A DNA stretch of 64,000 bases, from positions 1-64,000 of the forward strand of contig NZ_VWNC01000010.1 of the NCBI RefSeq assembly GCF_013387455.1, read 5' to 3'. Positions 17,150-24,568 of this stretch are shown one piece after another. This DNA is from Mariprofundus sp. NF. GTDB taxonomy: Bacteria > Pseudomonadota > Zetaproteobacteria > Mariprofundales > Mariprofundaceae. The notes below the pieces were generated by a model. It had not been told where the DNA came from. It worked only from the letters and a program-made list of their open reading frames with translations, and searched no databases. The translations under genes were made by a program, and so were the position numbers. Every line of letters begins with the position of its first letter. The first letter of the stretch is position 1.

Positions 17150-18394
17150 ATGCGTCATAAACTCTACCTGCAGATCTACTTCGCTTTTCTCGGCGGCCTG
17201 ATCCTGTTTGCACTGCTGGCAGGTCTGGCTTGGAAAACGCTGTCAGAGGGCAACGAACCGGCCCGTTTCAAGGCGGGTCTGAGTCTGCTGGTGAGCCAGT
17301 CACTACCTATCAATGAATCGCCTGAACTGTTGCAGCCTCGACTACAGGGATTGGCAAAAACGTTCGAGGTGACACTGAGCCTCTATAACCGCGATAGTAA
17401 ACATGTCGTTTCCACCGGCTCACCACTGCCACTGCCGAAGAGTCGGCATAACTGGGGCCATGATCATGACCGGGATAACTTCTCTCTGCGTCTGGATGAT
17501 GGCCGCTGGCTTGTTGTCTCACACCAGAGTGGTCACTTCCCCATGCCACTGCTTGTTATCGTACTGCTGTTTGCTGTGCTCGGCATAGCTGCCTACCCGA
17601 TTGCCAAGCGACTCACATGTCGCCTTGAACAGCTACAGACTCAAGTGGATGCGTTTGGTCAGGGTAATCTGAAAGCGCGAGCCTCCATTACCGGCAAAGA
17701 TGAGATTGCCATCCTGGCAAAGCGATTTAATCATACAGCTGAACGCATTGAAAAGTTGATCGAAGCACAAAAGCATATCCTCAGTGGCGCTTCCCACGAG
17801 CTGCGCTCTCCTCTCACACGCATGCGTATGGCCATTGAACTGATGCAGAGCGACTCGATCGAGAGCAGCAAAACCAAACTGGAGGCAGATATTGCAGAGC
17901 TCGATGATCTGGTCGATGAACTCTTGCTGGCCAGCAAGCTTGATGCTGGAAGTGCCGGGACACAGTTTGAAAAGATTGATCTACTGGCTCTGGCTGCTGA
18001 AGTTGCCAGTATTTATGACGCAGAAGTCTCAGGAGATCAGATCAGCATCATGGGTGATGAAACGATGCTGCGCCGCCTACTGCGTAACCTGTTGCAAAAT
18101 GCCCAGCGATACGCCGTTGAAAAACAGATTACTGTTTTCGTCTCGGACAACTCGGAGAGCGCTACCATCAAAGTGTGTGATGATGGACCCGGCATACCCG
18201 AAGCTGAGCGGATAGATATTTTCGAACCTTTTTATCAGCCACGCATTGATGGACACTCTCAAGGCAGTATTGGCCTTGGACTCTCACTTGTGCGCAAGAT
18301 TGCCATGCAGCATGGTGGTGATGTGAACTATATCGATGGTCAGAGTGGTGGTGCCTGCTTTGAGGTCACCATCAAAAGAGGTATCTATGATTAA
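17150..18394 (+). CDS. CpxA-like sensor histidine kinase
   Basis: A 414-residue classical kinase: TM1 (LYLQIYFAFLGGLILFALLAG), a short periplasmic domain of about 100 residues containing SRHNWGHDHDRDNF, TM2 (PMPLLVIVLLFAVLGIAAYPIA), HAMP, HisKA with ILSGASHELRSPLTRM, then HATPase with NLLQNAQRYA, DDGPGIP and GSIGLGLSLV. The His/Asp-rich periplasmic loop could bind a divalent metal. GAAGGG precedes the ATG at 17150; a TTG at 17135 overlapping the regulator stop is the alternative. It overlaps the next gene by eight bases. Confidence 0.92.
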   Translation: MRHKLYLQIYFAFLGGLILFALLAGLAWKTLSEGNEPARFKAGLSLLVSQSLPINESPELLQPRLQGLAKTFEVTLSLYNRDSKHVVSTGSPLPLPKSRHNWGHDHDRDNFSLRLDDGRWLVVSHQSGHFPMPLLVIVLLFAVLGIAAYPIAKRLTCRLEQLQTQVDAFGQGNLKARASITGKDEIAILAKRFNHTAERIEKLIEAQKHILSGASHELRSPLTRMRMAIELMQSDSIESSKTKLEADIAELDDLVDELLLASKLDAGSAGTQFEKIDLLALAAEVASIYDAEVSGDQISIMGDETMLRRLLRNLLQNAQRYAVEKQITVFVSDNSESATIKVCDDGPGIPEAERIDIFEPFYQPRIDGHSQGSIGLGLSLVRKIAMQHGGDVNYIDGQSGGACFEVTIKRGIYD

Positions 18395-19244
18395 AGGCCG
18401 TTGCCTGTGCGGGCAGGTAAAGTACGAGATCACCGGTGAGATGGGGCCGATCAGCCACTGCCACTGCCCGAGTTGCCAGAAGGCTCATGCCAGCGCCTTC
18501 TCCTCTGTTGCAGCGGTGCAGCTTGCTGATCTGAAATTCACGGCCGGTGAAGCGCTGCTCAAATTCTATGAATCATCGCCGGGAAAAAAACGCTACTTCT
18601 GTTCTAACTGCGGCTCACAGATCTATGCCAAACGTGAAGGTCAGAACCACTATATTTTTCGCATGGGAACCATTGATGGTGATCCCGGCACTCGCCCTAC
18701 CCAACACATCTTCACCCGCTACAGAGCAGCGTGGTACAATATCGATGATGATATTCCTGAGTATTCGGAGTGGGCCACTCCAGCTCAGCAGCACAGATCT
18801 TCATCGCCAGAGTATGAACAGCTCTGTTCGATCATGAAAATCACGCTCAATCTGGCTGCAAGAAGAGCTGCCAGCACCTCCCTGCTACTGCTTGAGGTCA
18901 ATGCGGATGAACAGCAAAGCCTGGCGACTGAAATCACTCATGAGATAAAAGGCACTATTCGAGCCTCTGATCTTATCGAGCCACTTGGTAACGGCCGTTT
19001 CGCCGTACTACTCCCCTACACCGATGCCAGGGCTGCACTGATTCTGGCGGAACGCATTCGTAAGAGTGTTAAAACTGTAGCTCATCCTGCCGCCATCAGC
19101 ATTGGCGCAGCCACACTGGCTCCGGATCAACTCAATGAGATAAACCTGAGAGAGAATATCGATCTGTTAATCAATATGGCCGAGAAAGCCTGCCAAAGCT
19201 CAAACAAGAGCGGTGGTGAAAAAGCGATCCATTTTGACAGTTAG
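18387..19244 (+). CDS. GFA (CENP-V) zinc domain fused to a degenerate GGDEF-like domain
   Basis: A 285-residue two-domain protein. Residues 1-130 are a GFA/CENP-V fold with zinc-binding Cys at 6, 8, 25, 27, 30, 72 and 75 (GRCLCGQVKYE, CHCPSC, FCSNCGSQIY). Residues about 145-285 resemble a GGDEF domain (LLLLEVNADEQQS, AERIRKSVKT, ISIGAATL, INMAEKACQ), but the GGDEF site reads GNGRF (201-205), so diguanylate cyclase activity is unlikely. GFA domains were first linked to glutathione-formaldehyde adducts, but that is disputed. AGAGG precedes the ATG; it overlaps the kinase gene, so it is the last gene of the CpxPRA-like operon. Confidence 0.8.
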   Translation: MIKGRCLCGQVKYEITGEMGPISHCHCPSCQKAHASAFSSVAAVQLADLKFTAGEALLKFYESSPGKKRYFCSNCGSQIYAKREGQNHYIFRMGTIDGDPGTRPTQHIFTRYRAAWYNIDDDIPEYSEWATPAQQHRSSSPEYEQLCSIMKITLNLAARRAASTSLLLLEVNADEQQSLATEITHEIKGTIRASDLIEPLGNGRFAVLLPYTDARAALILAERIRKSVKTVAHPAAISIGAATLAPDQLNEINLRENIDLLINMAEKACQSSNKSGGEKAIHFDS

Positions 19245-19480
19245 CGTTTAAACAGCCCTACAATAAAGATCAGGATCACTGCACCGAGCACTGCTGCCAT
19301 CAGCGTGCCGATCATGCCTCCGAAGGAGAAACCGAGAAAACCGAATACGAATTTGCCGATAAAGGCACCGATCACACCGATCACCATGTTACCGATCAAC
19401 CCGTAACCGCCACCCTTCATCAGGTTACCGGCTATCCAGCCAGCCACTGCACCAATAAGTAGAAAAACAAGTAAATCCAT
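19241..19480 (-). CDS. GlsB/YeaQ/YmgE-family small membrane protein
   Basis: A 79-residue hydrophobic protein with three predicted TM segments and the family's glycine-rich pattern GAVAGWIAGNLMKGGGYGLIGNMVIGVIGA. It is usually annotated as a 'transglycosylase-associated' or stress-response membrane protein; the biochemical role is not known. AGG lies before the ATG. Its stop overlaps that of the convergent GFA-GGDEF gene by four bases. Confidence 0.9.
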   Translation of the reverse strand: MDLLVFLLIGAVAGWIAGNLMKGGGYGLIGNMVIGVIGAFIGKFVFGFLGFSFGGMIGTLMAAVLGAVILIFIVGLFKR

Positions 19481-19546
19481 CGCTACCTCCCGTTATTACA
19501 ATGGTAGCCAGCATAGCGTGCCAACAATGTTTCGGCCAACACATGC

Positions 19547-19574
19547 TTGCAATCATGATTTGACTGATTATGAT
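19547..19574 (+). promoter_or_regulatory. Likely sigma70 promoter of the rpsF operon
   Basis: TTGCAA at 19547-19552 and TATGAT at 19569-19574 are 16 bases apart, about 100 bases before the rpsF start. The leader this implies is about 90 bases and GC-rich with repeated GTAC/CCGGG segments, long enough for an S6:S18 autoregulatory leader of the kind known in many bacteria; I could not fold it with confidence. Confidence 0.5.
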
Positions 19575-19673
19575 GCGCCGCCACTGCATGGGAAACTATG
19601 CAAACTACATACCTTGCTCCGGGCGCGCTAATCGTACCGGGGCGTACGTTTGTACACCGAGAGGAGCGCCGTT

Positions 19674-20186
19674 TTGTATTACGAAACTATTTTTATCGTT
19701 AATCCTGATATCTCTCAGGAAAACACCGAAGCATTGACCGAGGATCTGGTCGCTAAAGTCGAAAAGTCCGGTGGCCGCATTGTTAAACGCGAAAACTGGG
19801 GCTCACGTCCGCTATCTTACACCATCGCTAACCGTAAACGTGGCAACTACATGCTGCTGGTAACAGATGGCAGTGCCGATGCGATTAAGGCCCTTGAGCA
19901 TGCGATCAGCCTTGAAGAGCGTGTTATCCGCTCCCTGACCACCAAACTGACTGAACTTTCTGACAAGCCATCTCCACTGCTGCGTCGCGCCCAGGCTGCT
20001 GCCAAGCGTGAAGAAGTTGCTGCTGAAGAGAAAGCTGAAGCTGAAGCTGCTGCAATCGTTGCTGCTGAAGCCGCTGCTGCTGCACCTGCTGAAGAAGCCG
20101 CAGTTGAAGCACCTGCTGAAGAAGCTGTAGTTGAAGAGAAAGTTGCTGAGGCCGCGCCTGCTGATGGAGCAGACGCAAGCGCCTGA
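19674..20186 (+). CDS. rpsF: 30S ribosomal protein S6 with long acidic tail
   Basis: S6 binds 16S rRNA on the 30S platform together with S18. The core (about 1-100) is typical: YYETIFIVNPDISQEN, WGSRPLSYTIANRKRGNYMLL, LEHAISLEERVIRSL. I start at the TTG at 19674, seven bases after AGGAG, which gives the normal S6 N-terminus; the TTG 24 bases earlier would put the Shine-Dalgarno inside the gene. After about residue 105 comes a 65-residue Ala/Glu-rich, strongly acidic low-complexity tail, longer than usual. First gene of a six-gene operon. Confidence 0.96.
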   Translation: MYYETIFIVNPDISQENTEALTEDLVAKVEKSGGRIVKRENWGSRPLSYTIANRKRGNYMLLVTDGSADAIKALEHAISLEERVIRSLTTKLTELSDKPSPLLRRAQAAAKREEVAAEEKAEAEAAAIVAAEAAAAAPAEEAAVEAPAEEAVVEEKVAEAAPADGADASA

Positions 20187-20523
20187 GTTTAACCGCGCCC
20201 GTGTTTCGGGCCGGCTACGCAATTTGCGTAAACGCTGGACACCTGATGGGGCTCTGGCACTGATTGCAGAGGTGGTTACATCACGTCCGCAACTGGGCCC
20301 GGTTCGAGCAGGAGTTCAGGATCAACAACCGATGCCGCTTCGAGCAACCGGCGAGATTTGTAACACGATTTCGGCTCTCGAAGGTAAGTATGTCGTTGTT
20401 GAAGGCTGTTTACGCAGACGATTTTACAGCAGGGACGGTGAACCTTGCTGGGGACAGGTAGAGATCTGGGTTGAATCATGCCGATTGAAAGAGCAATCCG
20501 CAGCTGACCCGGAACAGACCTGA
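20164..20523 (+). CDS. PriB-like single-stranded-DNA-binding OB-fold protein
   Basis: A 119-residue protein between rpsF and rpsR, exactly where priB sits in proteobacteria. The sequence (NRARVSGRLRNLRKRWTPDGALALIAEVVTS, then GKYVVVEGCLRRRFYSRDGEPCWGQVEIWVESCRL) fits a small OB fold with the PriB/Ssb pattern. PriB helps reload DnaB at stalled forks; dnaB is four genes downstream. The sequence is diverged, so the name rests on position as much as on similarity. The ATG lies inside the end of rpsF (23-base overlap). Confidence 0.7.
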   Translation: MEQTQAPEFNRARVSGRLRNLRKRWTPDGALALIAEVVTSRPQLGPVRAGVQDQQPMPLRATGEICNTISALEGKYVVVEGCLRRRFYSRDGEPCWGQVEIWVESCRLKEQSAADPEQT

Positions 20524-20544
20524 GAAGAGATTTAGGAGTAATAG

Positions 20545-20949
20545 ATGAGTGAAGATGTAAAAACAACTGCTGCTGCACCAGCACGTCCACAGGCTGACCG
20601 CGCTGCACGTCCACAGGGTGACCGCCCTGCACGTCCACAAGGTGACCGTCCGGCACGTCCACAGGGTGATCGCCCTGCTCGTCCACAGGGTGACCGTCCG
20701 CGTCGTCCACAGGGTGATGGTGGTCGTTTCCAGCGTCGTCGTAAGTTCTGCAAGTTCTGTGCAGACACGGCTCTGACCATTGACCATAAAGATCCGGATC
20801 TGCTGCGCGGTTTCATTACCGAGCGTTGCAAGATCCTGCCATCACGCGTGACTGGCACCTGTGCTAAGCACCAGCGTTCACTGACCACTGCGGTCAAACG
20901 TGCACGTGTACTGGCACTGCTGGCATTCACCCCGCTACACCACGATTGA
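20545..20949 (+). CDS. rpsR: 30S ribosomal protein S18 with basic octapeptide-repeat extension
   Basis: The C-terminal 75 residues are ordinary S18 ([60 protein letters not shown]), with Cys at 69, 72, 95 and 106, the zinc-binding (C+) form. Residues 13-60 are six copies of an octapeptide close to ARPQGDRP, which adds net positive charge and makes the protein 134 residues instead of about 75. The DNA repeats have a 24-base period. AGGAG precedes the ATG. Confidence 0.96.
   Translation: MSEDVKTTAAAPARPQADRAARPQGDRPARPQGDRPARPQGDRPARPQGDRPRRPQGDGGRFQRRRKFCKFCADTALTIDHKDPDLLRGFITERCKILPSRVTGTCAKHQRSLTTAVKRARVLALLAFTPLHHD
20581..20724 (+). repeat. rpsR: 24-bp tandem repeat, six units, inside rpsR
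   Basis: The period of 24 bases keeps the reading frame and encodes the ARPQGDRP-type octapeptides. The central four units are nearly identical at DNA level (cacgtccacagggtgaccg core), while the outer units are diverged. Copy number could change by slippage without breaking the gene. Confidence 0.9.
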
Positions 20950-20974
20950 TATTTTTTGATCGTAAGGTGATCTG

Positions 20975-21967
20975 ATGCAAGATCAGGCACCTGAACAGCA
21001 GGTCATGCCGCCGCTGGTTGATTTTATTCTGACCCGGCGGCTACCCTGCGCAGCACTGATGAGTTTCATGCTGCTTGGCATGTGGCTTCCGGCCATTGTG
21101 CCGGGTATACCGACTGTCTTTGCCCTGTTGGCGATGACACTGGGTATAGCGCTGCATCTAATGACTCCGGCACTGGTGGCTCTGATCACCTTTGGTGGAG
21201 GCTTGAAATTCGCCCTGCAGGTTGTAGCCATTGCTGCAGCTGTAGTCACTGCCCTGAGTGGTTTCTCGCTCTCGGCCGGTGTGGTGACACTACTGCTTTA
21301 TGGTCTGTTGCCAGCTCTGGCTGCAACAGCTTTGATGCAGCCAGGTGGCGTTCGCCGCAGTGCACAGCAAGTGGCGATGGGTACAGGTATTGCGGTGGTA
21401 GTCGGTCTCATGCTGGCAGCCGGTACGCAGAATCTGGGGTTACAAGCGTGGGTTAACCTGCTTCTGGAGCCACTGTTTGCTGATATGGCTACGCTTCCGG
21501 CTGAACAGGTGCAGGCGATGCAGCTATTCAGAGAATCGATGGTTGCAGTGTTACCGGGCCTGTTGGCGCTGACACTGTGGATGACCTGGTGGGGTAATAT
21601 GGGTTCGGCCCGCCACCTGGCCATGAAATATGGTTTTTATCAAGGTGAAGTGGCAAGCCTGCTCACCCTGAGTTTTGACAAGGCACTGGCGTTTCTGTTT
21701 ACAGGATTGATGCTGCTGATGCTGATTGTCTCGGGTAATCTGTTGTACCTTGTGGCCAATGCCGCGATCGTCACTGGCGGTCTGCTAGCAGCACAAGGAG
21801 TGATGGTTGCCCATAGCTGGTTGAAAGTGAAAGGACTGACTTTCTCGATTGGCCTGATGTATTTGATGTTACTCATCTGGTCTGCAATGATCGTACCATT
21901 CGTCATTGTCGGCCTGATGGATATTTGGTTTGATTTTCGCCGGAGATTTCCGGCTGCTGGAGGATAA
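20975..21967 (+). CDS. YybS/DUF2232-family membrane protein
   Basis: A 330-residue protein with about eight hydrophobic segments (e.g. LMSFMLLGMWLPAIVPG, VVTLLLYGLLPALAATALM, ALAFLFTGLMLLMLIVSG). DUF2232 proteins sit between rpsR and rplI in many bacteria, as here. Relatives resemble the membrane component of ECF-like transporters, but no substrate is known. It ends one base before the rplI ATG, and its last codons contain the rplI Shine-Dalgarno. Confidence 0.8.
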   Translation: MQDQAPEQQVMPPLVDFILTRRLPCAALMSFMLLGMWLPAIVPGIPTVFALLAMTLGIALHLMTPALVALITFGGGLKFALQVVAIAAAVVTALSGFSLSAGVVTLLLYGLLPALAATALMQPGGVRRSAQQVAMGTGIAVVVGLMLAAGTQNLGLQAWVNLLLEPLFADMATLPAEQVQAMQLFRESMVAVLPGLLALTLWMTWWGNMGSARHLAMKYGFYQGEVASLLTLSFDKALAFLFTGLMLLMLIVSGNLLYLVANAAIVTGGLLAAQGVMVAHSWLKVKGLTFSIGLMYLMLLIWSAMIVPFVIVGLMDIWFDFRRRFPAAGG

Positions 21968-21968
21968 A

Positions 21969-22418
21969 ATGCAATTGATTCTTTTGGAACGTGTTGAAGG
22001 TCTGGGTAATGTTGGTGACGAAGTTAGTGTTCGTGCCGGTTATGGCCGCAACTACCTGATCCCTAATGGTAAGGCTTCACTTGCCACTGCCGGTAACCGC
22101 AGTGTGTTTGAACGCCGCCGTGCTCAGCTTGAAGCCAAGCAGGCAGATGTTCTGACTACAGCTAAGGCTGAAGCTGAGAAGCTTTCTCTGCTGACACTGG
22201 AAGTTATTCGTGCAACGTCAGATGGCACACATCTGTACGGCTCTGTGAGCACCAACGAACTGGCTGATCTGTTGAATGCAAACGGTCAGAACGTTGAACG
22301 CCGTAACATCCTGCTCGATGAGCAGATCAAAACTATTGGTGAGCACCAGTTCCGTGTACGTCTGCACCCAGACGTTACTGCTGATGTCACCATCAAGGTC
22401 GAATCAGAGGAACATTGA
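21969..22418 (+). CDS. rplI: 50S ribosomal protein L9
   Basis: L9 binds 23S rRNA near the L1 stalk and helps keep frame. The N-terminal domain is typical (MQLILLERVEGLGNVGDEVSVRAGYGRNYLIPNGKA in short pieces), followed by the long linker helix and the C-terminal domain (GTHLYGSVSTNELADLL, RVRLHPDVTADVTIKV). Length 149 is normal. GGAGG precedes the ATG; an upstream in-frame extension lies inside yybS and is rejected. The dnaB start overlaps its stop. Confidence 0.97.
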   Translation: MQLILLERVEGLGNVGDEVSVRAGYGRNYLIPNGKASLATAGNRSVFERRRAQLEAKQADVLTTAKAEAEKLSLLTLEVIRATSDGTHLYGSVSTNELADLLNANGQNVERRNILLDEQIKTIGEHQFRVRLHPDVTADVTIKVESEEH

Positions 22419-23803
22419 GTCAAGCCATTCCCCTGCGTACCGATACGCTCAGAGAGCGTACCCCGCCGCATGCCTATGATGCTGAGCGGGCGGTACTCGG
22501 GGGAATCATGCTTGATGCCGAGGCACTGGAGCGACTGGAAGGTTCATTAGAACCGGAACATTTCTATGTTGAAGCCAATGCCCGGATTTTTTATGTTATC
22601 CAGGAGCTATCAGCGCGCGGCCAGCCGGTCGATGCCCTGACCATCAAGGATAATCTGGAACGACGCGATGAACTCGCCTCCTGTGGCGGCGAATCCTATC
22701 TGGCCGATCTGGTCACTGCCGTCCCTACCTCCGCCAATGTAAAACATTATGCCGATCTTGTTCGCGAGCGCTCTGTACTGCGCGAACTGCTCTCTGTCTG
22801 CAGCAGCGTAAGCCGCGATGTTTACGAAGAGACCGCGCGTGATGTCAACGAACATCTCGACACCGCTGAGAAGAACATCCTCGCGGTTGCCGAAAAGTTC
22901 AACCGTTCACGCCCCTCATTCTCCAAGATGAGCGATCTGATGCTATCGAGCTACAAAGAGCTTGAAGAGCGTTATGCCAATAAACAACTGGTTACCGGTG
23001 TCTCCACTGGTTTTGATGATCTCGATGAGAAAACCTCGGGCATGCAGCGTGGTGACCTGATTATTGTTGCCGGCCGTCCGAGTATGGGTAAAACCGCCTT
23101 CTCGATGAATCTCGCCCAGAATGCAGCCATGCGCGCTGAGGACAGAAACAGTGGCGTAGTCGCAGTATTCTCGCTGGAGATGTCATGCCAGCAGATCGCC
23201 CTGCGAATGCTTGCCTGTGAAGCACGCGTAGACATGCAACATCTGCGTACCGGTCGCTTCTCCTCTGATGACTGGCGCAAACTGGCAGCGGCCAGTGGTT
23301 CACTGGCTGAATCAAAGATCTTTATTGATGATACCCCGGCCATTTCCGTGATGGAGCTGCGCTCCAAGTGCCGTCGTCTCAAACGTGAAAACAAAGGCCT
23401 TGATATGGTGCTGATCGACTATATCCAGCTGATGAGTGGTCGTTCCAACTCTGAGAACAGAGCCCAGGAAGTTTCCGAAATCAGTCGCTCTCTCAAAGGT
23501 CTGGCTAAAGAGCTGGATGTCGCCGTGATCGCCCTCTCCCAGCTTAACCGCTCACTTGAGCAGCGTGCTGATAAGCGTCCGGTAATGTCGGATCTGCGTG
23601 AATCAGGCGCGATTGAGCAGGATGCCGATGTGATCATGTTCATCTATCGTGATGAAGTTTATAACAAGAAACCTGAGAATGAAGGTCTGGCAGAGATCAT
23701 TATCGCCAAACAGCGTCAGGGTCCAATTGGCGAGGTCAAACTCACCTTCGTGCATCGTTTCACCCGCTTCGAAAATCACATCTCCGCCGGTTTCGACGAC
23801 TAA
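22415..23803 (+). CDS. dnaB: Replicative DNA helicase DnaB
   Basis: A 462-residue hexameric helicase that unwinds DNA at the fork. The N-terminal collar domain starts at PPHAYDAERAVLGGIMLD; the RecA-type motor has Walker A GRPSMGKTAFSMN, Walker B DMVLIDYIQLM, the DnaB motif AQEVSEISRSLKGLAKEL, and the QLNRSLEQRADKRP arginine-finger region. The TTG start overlaps the rplI stop (TTGA) and has AGAGG six bases upstream. No intein is present. Last gene of the rpsF operon; no clear terminator follows. Confidence 0.97.
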   Translation: MSQAIPLRTDTLRERTPPHAYDAERAVLGGIMLDAEALERLEGSLEPEHFYVEANARIFYVIQELSARGQPVDALTIKDNLERRDELASCGGESYLADLVTAVPTSANVKHYADLVRERSVLRELLSVCSSVSRDVYEETARDVNEHLDTAEKNILAVAEKFNRSRPSFSKMSDLMLSSYKELEERYANKQLVTGVSTGFDDLDEKTSGMQRGDLIIVAGRPSMGKTAFSMNLAQNAAMRAEDRNSGVVAVFSLEMSCQQIALRMLACEARVDMQHLRTGRFSSDDWRKLAAASGSLAESKIFIDDTPAISVMELRSKCRRLKRENKGLDMVLIDYIQLMSGRSNSENRAQEVSEISRSLKGLAKELDVAVIALSQLNRSLEQRADKRPVMSDLRESGAIEQDADVIMFIYRDEVYNKKPENEGLAEIIIAKQRQGPIGEVKLTFVHRFTRFENHISAGFDD

Positions 23804-24019
23804 TTCATTATCTCCGAAGGACTGCTTGCGGCCATAACCGGCCAATCAAGCTTGTCTAGGAAATGGGTGGCAATTCACCCGGATATGGATTGCTGTCTTA
23901 ACGCATATCACACGCACCGGAAGGTCGACTATCCCCTCTTGACGGCCGCCGGCTGTTGGGGATGGCAGAACCGCGTGCGAAATGAGCCCGATAACCGGCT
24001 GGGACTGGGACGTGGGCGC
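23804..24019. other. Unassigned intergenic segment after dnaB with several hairpins
   Basis: No convincing gene on either strand. It holds self-complementary pieces: GGCC units in 23829-23846, GGGTG/CACCC around a six-base loop near 23865-23880, and ATCCCC/GGGGAT enclosing a GC-rich insert near 23930-23970. I compared it by eye with RNase P RNA, tmRNA, SRP RNA and common riboswitch motifs and found no match. It could be a structured RNA, a remnant of a mobile element, or a 3' region. Confidence 0.4.
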
Positions 24020-24184
24020 CTAAGAAGGCCCGCTGGCCGGGCCGAAAAAACTTTCTGTCGGGTAGACGAATCCCTTTCCTCCGTGGGTTGCTTCGTTATT
24101 GAGGTTGTTGATTTGGGGTTTTTGCCACTTCAATTTCGCGGGCTCTTGTTGTTTTTTGTCTGGTTGTGTTGCCTCGTCCTGCAT
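24020..24184 (-). CDS. Candidate RiPP precursor peptide (lasso-type leader pattern), 54 aa
   Basis: This small minus-strand gene starts at ATG 24184 with AAAGGGG six bases upstream and its own promoter. The first half is charged and Gln-rich. The middle has W20-x2-P23-x-I25-x2-L28-x4-T33, resembling the leader motif (Y-x2-P-x-L...T) bound by RRE proteins in lasso-peptide maturation; the spacing from P to T matches that of paeninodin-type precursors. After T33-H34 comes a Gly/Ser/aromatic segment starting GGKGFVYPTESFFG and ending SGPS, with Glu44 as possible ring acceptor (position 10 if the core starts at Gly35, 9 if at Gly36). No maturation or transport genes are in the window. A hairpin (24027-24043) overlaps the last codons. 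It is a candidate only. Confidence 0.5.
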   Translation of the reverse strand: MQDEATQPDKKQQEPAKLKWQKPQINNLNNEATHGGKGFVYPTESFFGPASGPS

Positions 24185-24190
24185 GTTGTT

Positions 24191-24249
24191 CCCCTTTGTC
24201 TACGCACTTTGTTACCCTGACATCATATGAATAAGGCGTTCGAATTCAA
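24191..24249 (-). promoter_or_regulatory. Promoter and ribosome-binding site of the small precursor-like gene
   Basis: Read on the minus strand: TTGAAT (24249-24244), 16-base spacer, TATGAT (24227-24222), about 38 bases of leader, then AAAGGGG (24197-24191), six bases, ATG. The signals are good matches to sigma70 consensus and are correctly placed for the 54-residue gene. Confidence 0.55.
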
Positions 24250-24568
24250 CAGGTTCGAAGGCACAGCTTTTGTTTAGGGGTTTTTCCTCGGTGGTTTTGA
24301 TAAGCCAGCTCCCCATACAGGACTCAAGCGAATGACCGGTTGAGACCGCCGCCGAACCTCGTCGTTGGCGACTGAAGTAAAACGACAGTCGAGGGGCAGC
24401 GCATAATTCAATAAATTTGCTCTGAATCGCCTTCAGATTTGGGATAAGAATTCACCTGATCCCCCAGAGGATACTCTCTTTCGCTCACAGCAAAATTCAC
24501 CTGATCCCCCAAGGGATGCCCTTCTCTCCCTTTATGGTTAACATCGCGACTTCGCAGGGGGAAAGGGT
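24250..24568. other. Intergenic segment with an 18-bp direct repeat before the SDR gene
   Basis: No gene seen. An exact 18-base direct repeat (AATTCACCTGATCCCCCA) occurs at 24449-24466 and 24494-24511, 45 bases apart. Between 24330 and 24410 are GC-rich segments such as ACCGGTTGAGACCGCCGCC followed by paired CGACAGTCG-like stretches. The repeat pair could be an operator for the SDR gene or part of a decayed element. Confidence 0.5.

Noticed and set aside
23852-24220. Plus-strand open frame of 122 codons across the gap after dnaB
   Set aside because: No ribosome-binding site, biased composition and no recognisable domain; it is antisense to the better supported small minus-strand gene.
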